Source of the DNA: Gammaproteobacteria bacterium
GTDB lineage: Bacteria; Pseudomonadota; Gammaproteobacteria; Nitrococcales; Nitrococcaceae
Assembly: GCA_030433275.1 (NCBI GenBank)
Contig: JAUILK010000011.1
Coordinates: 17,596-81,595 of the forward strand
Reading direction: 5' to 3'
Length of the DNA stretch: 64,000 nucleotides
The notes beneath the pieces are model-generated. The model saw only the letters and a list, made by a program, of their open reading frames with translations. It was not told where the DNA came from and ran no database searches. Below, piece after piece: positions 18,228 through 28,182 of this stretch; position 1 is the stretch's first letter; the number at the start of each line of letters is the position of its first letter. A program made the translations under genes and the position numbers.

Positions 18228-18770
18228 GTGAGGCAATTCCAAGGCACAACCATCATCGCGCTACGCCGCAATGGCCACGCTGTGATCGGTGGCGACGGCC
18301 AGGTCACGCTGGGCGATACCGTCATGAAAGGTAATGCCCGCAAGGTTCGACGGCTTTTTCACGACCGCATCCTAGCCGGTTTCGCCGGCGGAACGGCGGA
18401 TGCGTTCACGCTGTTCGAGCGGTTCGAGGGTCAGCTCGAAAAACACCGCGGCAATCTAACTCGCGCGGCCGTCGAGATGGCCAAAGACTGGCGCTCGGAT
18501 CGGATCCTGCGACGCCTAGAAGCTTTGCTGGTGATAGCGGATAAGGAATCGCTGCTCATGCTCTCCGGCAACGGTGACGTAGTCGAGCCGGAACACGACC
18601 TGATGGCAATCGGTTCCGGCGGTGCTTACGCCCGCGCTGCGGCCACGGCGTTGTTGGAAAATACGCAACTCTCGGCACGCGAGATCGTGGAACGATCCCT
18701 TAATATCGCAGCCGACATCTGCATCTACACCAATCATCACTTAGCCATAGAAGAGCTGGGGGCCGGCTGA
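18228..18770 (+). CDS. hslV: ATP-dependent protease peptidase subunit HslV
   Basis: The proteolytic chamber of the HslUV protease. The sequence [22 protein letters not shown] is the mature N-terminus; the catalytic Thr would be exposed after removing a short leader. I choose the GTG at 18228 because GAGG lies 8 nt upstream, leaving a six-residue leader; a GTG at 18207 is possible and would add seven residues. hslU follows after 32 bp. Confidence 0.95.
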   Translation: MRQFQGTTIIALRRNGHAVIGGDGQVTLGDTVMKGNARKVRRLFHDRILAGFAGGTADAFTLFERFEGQLEKHRGNLTRAAVEMAKDWRSDRILRRLEALLVIADKESLLMLSGNGDVVEPEHDLMAIGSGGAYARAAATALLENTQLSAREIVERSLNIAADICIYTNHHLAIEELGAG

Positions 18771-18802
18771 GCCAAGCCCTTGCTAGCCGGAGAGTAACCA
18801 CC

Positions 18803-20128
18803 ATGTCTGAAATGACTCCCCGGGAGATCGTCCAGGAACTCGACAAGTACATCATCGGCCAGACAAGAGCCAAGCAGGCGGTGGCCATTGCCTTACGCAA
18901 CCGTTGGCGACGCATGCAGGTCGATGATGCGCTGCGCGCCGAGATCACACCCAAGAACATTCTGATGATCGGACCGACCGGTGTTGGTAAAACCGAGATC
19001 GCCCGTCGCTTGGCGAAACTCGCTGGCGCACCGTTCATCAAGATCGAGGCCACCAAATTCACGGAGGTCGGCTATGTCGGTCGAGACGTCGAGTCCATGA
19101 TCCGCGATTTGGTGGATATCGCCGTTAAGATGACTCGCCAACAAGAAATGGAGAAGGTGACCAGTTCAGCCCTGGACGCCGCTGAAGAGCGTATTCTCGA
19201 CACGCTGTTGCCCCGAGCCAGAGGTTTCGGCACGGAGGACGAAAGCACCGATGCCACTCGACAAAAAATGCGCAAGAAGCTGCGGGAAGGCGATCTCGAT
19301 GAGCGGGAGATTGAAATAGAGGTGCGCAGCGCGCCTATCGGCATGGAGATCATGGCACCGCCCGGAATGGAGGAGATGACCGGACAGTTGCAAAATATGT
19401 TCCAGAATCTAACCGGGGAGCGCACCCGAACACGCCGCCTGAAGATCAAAGATGCCTGGCGTGTTCTCAAAGAGGAAGAAGCCGCCAAACTGGTCAACGA
19501 GGAGGAGGTCAAGCGCAAGGCACTCGAAGCCGTAGAACAAAACGGCATCGTTTTCCTGGACGAGATCGACAAGGTGGCCAAGCGAGGCGAACACGGCAGC
19601 GGCGCAGATGTCTCCCGTGAAGGCGTTCAGCGCGATCTCTTACCATTGGTGGAAGGCTCTACTGTTTCCACCAAACACGGTATGATCAACACTGACCATA
19701 TTCTATTCATCGCTTCCGGAGCCTTCCACCTGTCCAAACCCTCCGACCTGATTCCGGAGCTTCAGGGACGATTGCCCATCCGGGTGGAACTTGACCCGCT
19801 CACCGTAGACGATTTCGTACGCATTCTCACCGAGCCGGATGCCTCCCTAGTGCGCCAGTATCAAGCGTTGATCGCGACCGAAGGCGTACGGCTGGAATTC
19901 ACGACAGAAGGGGTCGGCCGCATTGCTGAGATGGCCTGGGAAGTTAACGAGCGCACCGAGAATATCGGTGCCCGACGGCTCCATACCGTGCTGGAACGCT
20001 TGTTGGAGAAAGTATCCTACGAAGCCGCCGACCTGGCCGAGGAGATTGTCCGCATTGATGATCATTATGTCGACGAACATTTAGCCGATCTGGCGCGCGA
20101 CCAAGATCTCAGCCGCTATATCCTTTAA
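18803..20128 (+). CDS. hslU: ATP-dependent protease ATPase subunit HslU
   Basis: The AAA+ unfoldase that feeds HslV. The 441-residue protein has Walker A GPTGVGKT at residues 57-64, Walker [12 protein letters not shown], an intermediate domain rich in charged residues (about 110-230) and the C-terminal tail LSRYIL that inserts into HslV. Full length; paired with hslV. Confidence 0.97.
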   Translation: MSEMTPREIVQELDKYIIGQTRAKQAVAIALRNRWRRMQVDDALRAEITPKNILMIGPTGVGKTEIARRLAKLAGAPFIKIEATKFTEVGYVGRDVESMIRDLVDIAVKMTRQQEMEKVTSSALDAAEERILDTLLPRARGFGTEDESTDATRQKMRKKLREGDLDEREIEIEVRSAPIGMEIMAPPGMEEMTGQLQNMFQNLTGERTRTRRLKIKDAWRVLKEEEAAKLVNEEEVKRKALEAVEQNGIVFLDEIDKVAKRGEHGSGADVSREGVQRDLLPLVEGSTVSTKHGMINTDHILFIASGAFHLSKPSDLIPELQGRLPIRVELDPLTVDDFVRILTEPDASLVRQYQALIATEGVRLEFTTEGVGRIAEMAWEVNERTENIGARRLHTVLERLLEKVSYEAADLAEEIVRIDDHYVDEHLADLARDQDLSRYIL

Positions 20129-20198
20129 CCGCTTCACGCTGGCTCGGTCCGGCCGAGCATACGCCACACTAATAGGCCGAGCGTAGGAACGAGAAGCG

Positions 20199-20597
20199 AT
20201 GCGCAGACCATACAAAACGCAAATCGAGCGCACCCCGACGGATATTCGTCTGCATCGGCGTACCCGGATCCTCGAGGTCTGCTTTGATGATGACAGTCGG
20301 TTCGAACTGGCTGCCGAGTATTTGCGTGTCTATTCGCCTTCGGCCGAAGTACGCGGCCACGGTCCCGGAGAGCAAATACTGCAACTCGGCAAAGAGAACG
20401 TCGCCATCACCGCTGTCGAACCGGTAGGGCAATATGCCGTAAAGCTTCTCTTCGACGACGGCCACTGTACGGGGCTATACTCTTGGGCTTTGCTATACGA
20501 TCTGGGCACCAATAAAGAACACTACTGGCAGGCCTATCTCGCGGCATTGGAGCAGGCTGGCTGCCCTCGCGATGCCACCGGTAAAGAGGAGTACTAG
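20199..20597 (+). CDS. DUF971 (gamma-butyrobetaine hydroxylase-like N-terminal) domain protein
   Basis: A 132-residue single-domain protein with the DUF971 pattern: IRLHRRTRILEVCFDD, an EYLRVYSPSAEV motif, VEPVGQYAVKLLFDDGHCTGLYSW and the C-terminal YLAALEQAG. This small fold is found as the N-terminal domain of gamma-butyrobetaine hydroxylase and as stand-alone proteins often next to iron-sulfur or ubiquinone genes. Function unproven. It ends 2 bp before ubiE, so the two are very likely co-transcribed. Confidence 0.85.
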   Translation: MRRPYKTQIERTPTDIRLHRRTRILEVCFDDDSRFELAAEYLRVYSPSAEVRGHGPGEQILQLGKENVAITAVEPVGQYAVKLLFDDGHCTGLYSWALLYDLGTNKEHYWQAYLAALEQAGCPRDATGKEEY

Positions 20598-20599
20598 CG

Positions 20600-21364
20600 G
20601 TGTCGAGCGAGCATCCGCCAACGCCGGAGGAAACGCACTTCGGCTTTCAAAGTGTGTCGACGACGGAAAAAACGCGTCGGGTAGGCCAAGTGTTCGAGTC
20701 CGTAGCACAACGCTACGATGTCATGAACGATCTGATGTCGCTCGGCCTGCATAGGCTGTGGAAGCAACAGGCGCTGCGATTCGCGGGGTTGCGCCCCGGG
20801 CATCGAGTGCTGGATCTGGCAGCCGGAACCGGCGATTTGAGTCGATCGATCGCCAACCGAATCGGCCCAAACGGGCTCCTGGTTGCCTGCGACATCAATC
20901 CCGCCATGCTCACCCTGGGGCGAGATCGCCTGACCGATGCCGGTGTCGTCGGCAATATAGGCTATGCAATTGCTGATGCAGAGCGTCTGCCGTTCCCTGA
21001 CCAGAGTTTTGAGCGGGTCACCATCGGCTTCGGCTTGCGCAACTTCACACACAAGGAACGCGCCCTGGAGGCCATACGACGCGTGCTGCGGCCGGCAGGC
21101 CGAGCCATCATATTAGAGTTTTCATCGCTTTATATACGACCGCTGCGACCGCTCTACGATCTCTACTCCTTGCGCTTTTTGCCTCTTTTAGGACGATTCG
21201 TCGCCCGGGATCAGGACAGTTACCGCTATCTTGCCGAATCCATCCGCAGACACCCCGATCAACAAACCCTCAAAGCCATGATGGAGGCGGCGGGGTTCGA
21301 GGACTGCGACTATGTCAATCTCTGTGGCGGCTTGGTCGCCGTGCATCGCGGGCACGTATATTAG
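20600..21364 (+). CDS. ubiE: Ubiquinone/menaquinone C-methyltransferase
   Basis: Methylates the quinone ring carbon with S-adenosylmethionine. The 254-residue protein starts at a GTG with GAGGAG upstream and has VFESVAQRYDVMNDLMSLG, the S-adenosylmethionine loop VLDLAAGTGDL (about 70-80) and TIGFGLRNF. ubiJ and ubiB follow, the standard gammaproteobacterial ubiquinone set. Confidence 0.96.
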   Translation: MSSEHPPTPEETHFGFQSVSTTEKTRRVGQVFESVAQRYDVMNDLMSLGLHRLWKQQALRFAGLRPGHRVLDLAAGTGDLSRSIANRIGPNGLLVACDINPAMLTLGRDRLTDAGVVGNIGYAIADAERLPFPDQSFERVTIGFGLRNFTHKERALEAIRRVLRPAGRAIILEFSSLYIRPLRPLYDLYSLRFLPLLGRFVARDQDSYRYLAESIRRHPDQQTLKAMMEAAGFEDCDYVNLCGGLVAVHRGHVY

Positions 21365-21376
21365 GCTATTAGACGC

Positions 21377-22027
21377 ATGGCATTCACAGCGCTGGCCCAA
21401 CAACCCGTTCAAGAAACCCTGCTACGCGCGCTCGAGGCAGCTATTAATCGTCTGTTGGCCGCGGACCCGGTAACGCCGCGGCGGCTCAGGGAGCTCGCAG
21501 GCTATCGTTTAAGCGTGGAACTCACCGAGTTCGAGTTCAATTTTGTCATCTTGTTCAACGAGACAGGGCTTCGACTCATCCCACCGGCATCGGTTAATGA
21601 CGCGGGCGCACCGACGGCTCGGATACGCAGCAGCTTCCTCGGTCTACTAGGGCCGGCTATCTCGGCCGATCGCCGCGGTACCCAAATCGAATTCTCAGGC
21701 GATGTCGGGATCGCAGAAGACGCACGCCGACTGTTCGCCGATCTCGAGGTGGATTGGGAAGAGCAGCTCGCGCAGTTCACCGGCGACATCGTAGCGTATC
21801 AGCTGGGCCAAGCAATTAGAGGCTCCACCGCCTGGCTGCGCCGCTCTGGCAGATCCGTGCTGCACACGCTCGGCGAATACGTCACCGAGGAGCGTCGGGA
21901 CTTACCCGCCGCCGCCGAGGTGGACATCTTTCTCACTGAGGTGGATCGTTTGCATCGAGATGTAGAGCACCTTGGCGCACGCATACGGCGGCTGCAACAG
22001 AATTTCGACTGCGGGGCGGTGCGGTGA
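21377..22027 (+). CDS. ubiJ: Ubiquinone biosynthesis accessory factor UbiJ (SCP2 domain)
   Basis: A 216-residue protein with an SCP2 sterol-carrier-like lipid-binding domain (about 15-115, including the IEFSGDVGIAEDARRLFADL segment) and a helical C-terminal part. UbiJ holds ubiquinone intermediates in the cytoplasmic Ubi complex. Located between ubiE and ubiB, and its stop overlaps the ubiB GTG by 4 bp. Confidence 0.92.
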   Translation: MAFTALAQQPVQETLLRALEAAINRLLAADPVTPRRLRELAGYRLSVELTEFEFNFVILFNETGLRLIPPASVNDAGAPTARIRSSFLGLLGPAISADRRGTQIEFSGDVGIAEDARRLFADLEVDWEEQLAQFTGDIVAYQLGQAIRGSTAWLRRSGRSVLHTLGEYVTEERRDLPAAAEVDIFLTEVDRLHRDVEHLGARIRRLQQNFDCGAVR

Positions 22028-23694
22028 GCATTCGACCCGGACAATTATTGCGTCTCATCCATATCAATTTCATCCTCATCAAGCATGGGCTGGATGAGGT
22101 CATTCTAGCCACCCACCTATTCCGTCCCCTGCGTGTGTTCGGCTATCTGATGCCCTGGCGCTGGATCCCACGGCAACGCCGGCCTAGAAGCCAGCGCATC
22201 CGTATGGCCCTGGAGGACCTGGGGCCCATCTTCGTCAAATTCGGCCAGATACTCTCCACCCGTCGTGACCTACTGCCACAGGATATCGCCCAGGAGCTCT
22301 CTTATCTCCAGGACCGAGTGCCATCCTTTCCCGGCGCAGTTGCACGCCGCATCATTGAGCGCGCTTATAATCAGCCCCTAGAGGAGGTGTTCGATCAGTT
22401 CGAAGCCGAACCGCTGGCCTCCGCCTCTATCGCGCAGGTCCATGCCGCCCGTCTAAAAGATGGCCGCGAGGTGGTGGTCAAAGTCGTGCGCCCCGGTATT
22501 GAGCGAGTGATCAGCCGCGATCTGCAGCTCCTTTACACTATTGGCTCACTCGCCCAGCGCTATTGGCCGCAGGCGTATCGTCTGCGCCCGGTAGAAGTGA
22601 TCCATGAATTCGATAAAACCATTCACGACGAATTGGACCTCATGCGCGAGGCAGCCAATGCCTCCCAGCTACGCCGCAGCTTCAAAGACTCGAACCTCAT
22701 CTACGTACCCGATGTCTATTGGCCCGGCACCCGCACCAATGTCATGGTCATGGAACGCATCCGGGGCATCCCCATCAGCGACCTCGATCAACTCAAAGCC
22801 AACGGCATCAACCTCAAAGCGCTAGCTGAACGCGGCGTGGAAATTTTCTTCACACAAGTCTTCCGGGACAGCTTTTTCCATGCTGATATGCACCCCGGAA
22901 ACGTCTTTATCGATCCCAATCACACAGAGGAACCGATGTACATCGCCGTGGATTTCGGCATCATCGGTACACTAAATCCCGTTGACCACCGCTACCTTGC
23001 AGAGAATTTCCTAGCTTTCTTCAACCGCAACTATCGCCGCGTGGCCGAATTGCATATAGAGTCCGGCTGGGTTCCCGCCGGGACGCGCGTGGACGAGTTC
23101 GAAGCGGCGATACGCACCGTCTGCGAGCCCATATTTCAGCGGCCACTCGGCGAAATCTCATTTGGGTCGCTGCTGCTCAGACTCTTTCAGACCGGTCGCC
23201 GCTTTAACATGGAAATTCAGCCACAACTGATTTTGCTACAGAAAACTTTGCTGAACATCGAAGGAATGGGCCGGCAACTCTACCCAGAACTCGATCTATG
23301 GGCTACGGCCAAGCCCTACATGGAGCGTTGGATGCGCGAGCAGCTTGGCATCCAGGCGCTGCTGCGCAGCATTCGCCATGAGCTCCCCAGCTGGGGTCGG
23401 GAGCTACCGGCTTTGCCGGGGCGGCTTGCGCGGGCGATGGAGCAAATCGCTGATGGAAGGCACCAAATCGATGGCTTGGAGCGCGAGATTCAAGCTATGC
23501 GTCTAGTGCTCAAAACCAACAGTCGGCGAACCTTCGCCGCCATCCTTGGCGCGGCTCTCGTGGTCTCGGCGTTCCTCACCATTGCCTTGGACGGCTACAC
23601 GCCAACCATGGCGGCGGGCGCGCCGCTGTTAAGCTGGATTCTCGGTGGCCTCGGCACAGTGATTTGGCTCTTCGCCTGGCGTGGAACAACTTAG
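22024..23694 (+). CDS. ubiB: Atypical kinase UbiB, ubiquinone synthesis
   Basis: A 556-residue ABC1/ADCK-family protein required for ubiquinone synthesis. It has KFGQILSTRRDLLP (the family KxGQ motif), ASASIAQVHAARL (Ala-rich loop), VVVKVVRPGIE (ATP Lys) and HADMHPGNVF (catalytic loop), then two transmembrane segments at the C-terminus (about 500-550). GTG start overlaps ubiJ. Confidence 0.95.
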   Translation: MSIRPGQLLRLIHINFILIKHGLDEVILATHLFRPLRVFGYLMPWRWIPRQRRPRSQRIRMALEDLGPIFVKFGQILSTRRDLLPQDIAQELSYLQDRVPSFPGAVARRIIERAYNQPLEEVFDQFEAEPLASASIAQVHAARLKDGREVVVKVVRPGIERVISRDLQLLYTIGSLAQRYWPQAYRLRPVEVIHEFDKTIHDELDLMREAANASQLRRSFKDSNLIYVPDVYWPGTRTNVMVMERIRGIPISDLDQLKANGINLKALAERGVEIFFTQVFRDSFFHADMHPGNVFIDPNHTEEPMYIAVDFGIIGTLNPVDHRYLAENFLAFFNRNYRRVAELHIESGWVPAGTRVDEFEAAIRTVCEPIFQRPLGEISFGSLLLRLFQTGRRFNMEIQPQLILLQKTLLNIEGMGRQLYPELDLWATAKPYMERWMREQLGIQALLRSIRHELPSWGRELPALPGRLARAMEQIADGRHQIDGLEREIQAMRLVLKTNSRRTFAAILGAALVVSAFLTIALDGYTPTMAAGAPLLSWILGGLGTVIWLFAWRGTT

Positions 23695-23798
23695 CCGCAT
23701 CCCTGCTGATTATTCCATGCTTTATCGGGGAGAGAAGGTAAGAGAACTTTTACGCATACTAACGCGTGCGCGGCAGAATCCCGACCGGACTCTGATCT

Positions 23799-24365
23799 TT
23801 AGCGATATTGCAACTGCTCGCTCGGGCGCTGTAGCGGCGCTTCCACCTCACTCGCCACGCGTTCGCCCAGCAGCAAGGCTATGAGGTTCAGCGCAAAATC
23901 GAGTGCCGTGCCTGGACCACGCGACGTCACCACCTGGCCGTCCACCACAACAGCCGTCGTCTCGTAGTTCACACCCTCGACCTGATCCAGAAACCCCGGG
24001 AAGCTGGTGACACGCCGTCCTGACAGCAAACCAGCCTCCGCCAGCACCTTAGGTGCGGCACAGATCGCCGCAATATAACGTCCGCTATCCGCCTGCCGAC
24101 GCAGCAACCGACGAAGACGTGCGTCGGCCTCCAACCGGGCAGCACCGCCCGCCCCTCCAGGCAAAACGATCATCTCGAAGTTCTCCTCGAGCACCGCATC
24201 GAGCGTCACATCCGGAACCAAGACGACCCCTCGGCTCGCTTTCACCGCACCCTCAGCCAAGCCAGCAACCACAACTTCGATGCCCGCCCGGCGCAGCAGA
24301 TCGATTACCGTCACCGCCTCGAGTTCTTCGCAACCCTCGGCGAGCGGCACAAGGACACGGACCAC
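23799..24365 (-). CDS. DJ-1/PfpI (YajL-type) family protein
   Basis: A 188-residue cytoplasmic protein of the DJ-1 superfamily. Visible are the acidic residue in AEGCEELEAVT, PGGAGGA, and the reactive Cys102 in IAAICAAPKVLAEAGLL. YajL-type proteins are linked to oxidative-stress protection; their deglycase activity is debated. Convergent with ubiB. Confidence 0.88.
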   Translation of the reverse strand: MVRVLVPLAEGCEELEAVTVIDLLRRAGIEVVVAGLAEGAVKASRGVVLVPDVTLDAVLEENFEMIVLPGGAGGAARLEADARLRRLLRRQADSGRYIAAICAAPKVLAEAGLLSGRRVTSFPGFLDQVEGVNYETTAVVVDGQVVTSRGPGTALDFALNLIALLLGERVASEVEAPLQRPSEQLQYR

Positions 24366-24494
24366 GCCTTTTAATTACCTCCCGTTGCCGCACCAGCAAT
24401 TTGGCGAGTACACCGCCCTATTATTGAACGCTTAACCAGCGCGCCGCTACGGTGCAGCAAGGCTTATCCTGCACATCGCGGCCAGCACTCCACA

Positions 24495-25808
24495 CTAACC
24501 CGCGTTGCGTTTTAAAATAATCAACCCCTTGAGCAGATTCAAAGCCTCTGATAGCGCATAATCTTGACTGGCGAGATTTTTCTTGCCCGAGGAAGCGCCA
24601 TTTTTCTGCCCCGACTTGGTATTCTGACCATTAAGTAAGTGGCGGCTGAGGTCCGCCTCGGTCAGCATGCCCACACCGCTATCGCTTGCTTTAGTAACTT
24701 TGAGGTGAGCCAAAACAACATCGGGCGCAATGCCTTCCGCCTGAATGGAACGCCCGCTGGGGGTATAATAGCGTGCCGTAGTGAGCTTAATGGCGGCACC
24801 GTCGCGTAGTGGCAAAATAGTCTGTACCGAGCCTTTGCCGAAAGTCTTGCTGCCCATGATCACCGCGCGCTTGTGATCCTGTAGCGCACCGGCAACGATC
24901 TCTGAGGCAGAAGCCGAGCCACCATTGACAAGCACAACCATGGGGGCGCCGGCGATAAAATCGCTTGGAGTGGCGCTAAAACTCATATCGGCACTGTCGA
25001 TACGCCCCTTCGTATAGACGATCCGCCCTTTGGTGAGAAAATCGTCAGCGACCTCCACCGCCGCATTGAGAACGCCACCAGGATTATTGCGCAAATCCAG
25101 CACCAAACCGTGCAACTTACCGTCGCTCTGCTGCTTCAAGTCATCGAGTGCAGCGAGTACGTCTTCCCCAGTATGGGACTGAAATTGGGTAATGCGCAAA
25201 TAGGCAAAGCCGGGCTCCAATATTCGAGATTTGACACTGTCAACCTTGATCACGGCGCGCTTAATCGTCACGTCGAACGGTTTGTCCTCGCTCTCCCGAA
25301 CTACCGTCAGTTTGATGGTCGTCCCCGGTTTGCCACGCATCACGCTCACCGCATCGCCCAAAGTCATCCCTTTCACCGGTTTTCCGTCGATGCGGATGAC
25401 CAGGTCACCGGGTTGGATGCCCGCCCGCGCGGCCGGCGTGTCATCGATGGGAGCAATCACCTTGACGAAGCCATTCTCCATCCCAACCTCGATACCAAGC
25501 CCCCCGAATTCACCTCGCGTCCCCACTTGCAGGTCTTGATATTCTTTTTTATCCAGGTAGGCTGAATGCGGATCCAGGCCCGAGAGCATACCTCGGACCG
25601 CATTCTCCAACAGCGTTTCATCCCGCACCGACTCGACGTAATCCTGTTTGACACGAACCAGCACCTCGGTGAAGGTACGCAGTTCATCCAACGGCAATTC
25701 CGCTTGTGGGGCCCGTTGAGCGCACGCGCTCTGACCGAACGCGACGAAAAATCCGAGCACAGTGCCGACGCACAGCGCATACAGGAACTTGGTGACTCGC
25801 ATATCCAC
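24495..25808 (-). CDS. ctpA: Carboxyl-terminal processing protease, S41 family
   Basis: A 437-residue exported protease: signal peptide (about 1-30), PDZ domain (about 95-175, GGLGIEVGMENGFVKV to GDLVIRIDGKPV) and the S41 catalytic domain with Ser300 in GGSASASEI and Lys325 in KTFGKGSVQ. CtpA-type enzymes trim cell-wall hydrolases in the periplasm. It lies 47 bp downstream of envC on the same strand, matching a cell-wall role. Confidence 0.94.
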   Translation of the reverse strand: MDMRVTKFLYALCVGTVLGFFVAFGQSACAQRAPQAELPLDELRTFTEVLVRVKQDYVESVRDETLLENAVRGMLSGLDPHSAYLDKKEYQDLQVGTRGEFGGLGIEVGMENGFVKVIAPIDDTPAARAGIQPGDLVIRIDGKPVKGMTLGDAVSVMRGKPGTTIKLTVVRESEDKPFDVTIKRAVIKVDSVKSRILEPGFAYLRITQFQSHTGEDVLAALDDLKQQSDGKLHGLVLDLRNNPGGVLNAAVEVADDFLTKGRIVYTKGRIDSADMSFSATPSDFIAGAPMVVLVNGGSASASEIVAGALQDHKRAVIMGSKTFGKGSVQTILPLRDGAAIKLTTARYYTPSGRSIQAEGIAPDVVLAHLKVTKASDSGVGMLTEADLSRHLLNGQNTKSGQKNGASSGKKNLASQDYALSEALNLLKGLIILKRNAG

Positions 25809-25855
25809 TCTCTATGTAGACGTCTATCGCAACGCTAACAACGACTCGCCACAGC

Positions 25856-27037
25856 TTAACTATGCTGCCCTACAGGCCGCAGCCAAGCGAGCGGGTTTTC
25901 GGGTTTACCACGCACACGCACTTCGAAATAAAGCCCCGCACGGCTCTCTCCACCGCTTAGGCCCACCGTGGCGATTACCTCTCCGGCCTCGATCCAATCA
26001 CCAACCCCTTTGTATAGGGATTGATTGTGGCCGTACAGAGTCATATAACCCCGACCGTGATCAATAATTAGCAGCAGCCCAAGACCACGCAGCCAATCGG
26101 CAAAAACCACCCGTCCACCCGCAACAGCGTGCACGGCGCTGCCCTCCGCCGCCGCAATAAACACACCTTGCCAAAGCACCCCGACATCGCGCTTGGCACC
26201 ATAACGAGAGGCCAGTTTACCCGTCAGAGGCCAAGCCAACTGCCCTTTGCGAATTCCAAACGGCCGTTCATCCATATTATCGGCGGAAATATCGGCCAGT
26301 GTACGCAAGCGCTGTACTAATTTCGTCAACTTCGCCGCGTCGGCTTGCAAGCGCTGCAATCGTTGCCCTTGATCGACCATATGCCGACGCAACTGCCGCA
26401 GCAACACAGTCCGTTGCTGGCGATCATGCTGCAAACCCTTTTGCTGTAAAACACGCTGCCGCTTGAGTTCACGCAGTTGCGCGAGCTCAAGACGCAACTT
26501 CTGCTTGAGCGAGTCCATCGATTGCAACGTCTGCACGGCCTCCTGGATACGCCGGCCGCGTTCTTGGCGGAGATATTCATAGTAGACTTGCACCCGTTCC
26601 AGGCGGTTCGGATCTTCCTGGTTCAGGAGAAGACGCAAATACTGATCACGGCCAAGCGCATAGGCTTCGACGATCTCCCGCGCTAAATACGCGCGCTGCT
26701 GCGCAAGCCGCCCGGAGTTGCGCTCATAGCGAGCCCGTAGCTTGGCAATGCGGTGGCGATGTGCCTGAGCCGTAATCTCCAACTCATGTACACCAGCGGC
26801 CGCCCCGCCAATGTCCTTATCAAGGCGCCGCAACTGCCGCGTAAGACTGTCCTCACGCCGCTGCTCACCGCGTAACTCGTTACGGATACCGGCAATCTCC
26901 GCGTGCAACTTCTCAAGCCGTTCGGCTTTGCTATGATACCCTTCGCCAGCGGTGGTATCCGTGAACAGAAACAAGGCCAGTATGGCCGTTATCAAAGCGG
27001 CCCACGATTGCATGCAATATGATCTCTGCTCAGACAC
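25856..27037 (-). CDS. envC: Murein hydrolase activator EnvC
   Basis: A 393-residue periplasmic protein: signal peptide, long coiled coil (about 30-260) and a C-terminal LytM/M23-like domain (about 265-390). The zinc ligands of active M23 peptidases are absent: the usual HxGxD and HLHFE are replaced by WQGVF and LYFEV. This fits EnvC, which activates division amidases rather than cutting murein itself. ctpA follows. In many relatives gpmI stands upstream; it is not present here. Confidence 0.92.
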   Translation of the reverse strand: MSEQRSYCMQSWAALITAILALFLFTDTTAGEGYHSKAERLEKLHAEIAGIRNELRGEQRREDSLTRQLRRLDKDIGGAAAGVHELEITAQAHRHRIAKLRARYERNSGRLAQQRAYLAREIVEAYALGRDQYLRLLLNQEDPNRLERVQVYYEYLRQERGRRIQEAVQTLQSMDSLKQKLRLELAQLRELKRQRVLQQKGLQHDRQQRTVLLRQLRRHMVDQGQRLQRLQADAAKLTKLVQRLRTLADISADNMDERPFGIRKGQLAWPLTGKLASRYGAKRDVGVLWQGVFIAAAEGSAVHAVAGGRVVFADWLRGLGLLLIIDHGRGYMTLYGHNQSLYKGVGDWIEAGEVIATVGLSGGESRAGLYFEVRVRGKPENPLAWLRPVGQHS

Positions 27038-27228
27038 CCTTGACAGTACATTTCATCACCGGCTGGCAACAGTATAATGCCCAGTTTAGCAATCCCCGTA
27101 GAGCAGCCGAAACAAGTCGGCTGGCACACAGATACATCGAGCTACGGGTAAAACTGTCTGCGCGGGTGGTTTGCACGTGCAATGGCCGGTGGCCGTCCTT
27201 TCAGCATTAACGAGCCCAAAGATCGCCT

Positions 27229-27654
27229 ATGGAGCACTTGTTTGAATTTGTCGGCAACCACTGGGCGCTTTTTACCGCGCTCGTGGTGATCACAATAGCC
27301 ATTATTGCCAATGAGGTGCTTCTGCTGCTCCAGGCAGGTCACGCATTGGAACCGGAACAAGCGACTCAATTGTATAACCGAGATGACGCCGTATTCATCG
27401 ATCTGCGTGGCGAAAACGCTTACTTGACGGCCCATCTGCCAGGCGCCGTAAATTTGCCGTTCGCCCGCCTGGAGCACCAAACGGAAAAACTCAAACAATA
27501 CGCCGGACGTCCTGTGATCCTCTATGACGAGTCCGGTTATCAGGCCCGCAAAGCCGGATCGAAGCTCAAAAAACTGGGTATGGAAAACGTGTATCAACTA
27601 AGAGGCGGCCTCGACGCTTGGCGAGGCGCCGGATTACCTACGAAGAGCAAGTAG
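27229..27654 (+). CDS. Membrane-anchored rhodanese-like protein lacking the catalytic cysteine (YibN-like)
   Basis: A 141-residue protein with one N-terminal transmembrane segment (about 13-35) and a rhodanese domain (about 42-138: VFIDLRGENAYLTAHLPGAVNLP and GGLDAWRGAGLP). At the active-site loop, where sulfurtransferases have a Cys, the sequence reads VILYDESGYQA, with Asp100 in that place. A sulfur-carrying activity is therefore doubtful. The position before secB-gpsA matches yibN, but grxC, usually between yibN and secB, is absent. Confidence 0.85.
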   Translation: MEHLFEFVGNHWALFTALVVITIAIIANEVLLLLQAGHALEPEQATQLYNRDDAVFIDLRGENAYLTAHLPGAVNLPFARLEHQTEKLKQYAGRPVILYDESGYQARKAGSKLKKLGMENVYQLRGGLDAWRGAGLPTKSK

Positions 27655-27694
27655 GGCTTGCCGATTGCGATAAATAAAGGGAGTGTAACGAAAC

Positions 27695-28174
27695 ATGGCT
27701 GAAGTAGATGCCACCACCCGAACAGGCGAAGCCCAGCAGCAGTTCATCATTCAAAAAGTATATCTCAAGGATGCCTCTCTGGAGATACCCAACGCCCCGC
27801 AAATCTTTCGCTCGGAATGGCGCCCGCAAGTTAACGTCGAGTTGAATACCGCACACGGCGCGCTCGATGAAAGCGCGTATGAAGTGGTCGTCACCGTCAC
27901 GGTAACCACCAAGCTCGATGATAAGACGGCTTATCTCTGCGAGGTTCATCTAGCTGGAATTTTCACCATCGGCGGATTCGATGCTCGGACGCTGGATGGT
28001 CTGCTCGGCAGCTATTGCCCCACCATCCTGTTTCCCTATGCTCGCGAAGCCATATCCGATCTCTCCAATCGAGCCGGTTTCCCAGGTATAGTCCTGGCGC
28101 CGGTGAATTTCGACGTCATCTACGCCCAAAAGCAAGCCGAGCAACAGCAGCGCCAGGCGGGCGAACTCCAGTAG
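27695..28174 (+). CDS. secB: Protein-export chaperone SecB
   Basis: Keeps precursor proteins unfolded and delivers them to SecA. The 159-residue protein has FIIQKVYLKDASLEIPNAP, the acidic SecA-binding sheet and the ending FPGIVLAPVNFDVIYAQKQ. A GGGAG ribosome-binding site precedes the ATG. gpsA follows after 8 bp; the secB-gpsA pair is conserved. Confidence 0.97.
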   Translation: MAEVDATTRTGEAQQQFIIQKVYLKDASLEIPNAPQIFRSEWRPQVNVELNTAHGALDESAYEVVVTVTVTTKLDDKTAYLCEVHLAGIFTIGGFDARTLDGLLGSYCPTILFPYAREAISDLSNRAGFPGIVLAPVNFDVIYAQKQAEQQQRQAGELQ

Positions 28175-28182
28175 GGCGGCTC

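Noticed and set aside
23681..23884. 67-codon plus-strand frame after ubiB
   Set aside because: It overlaps the end of ubiB and the end of the DJ-1 gene, has no family-like sequence and no ribosome-binding site.
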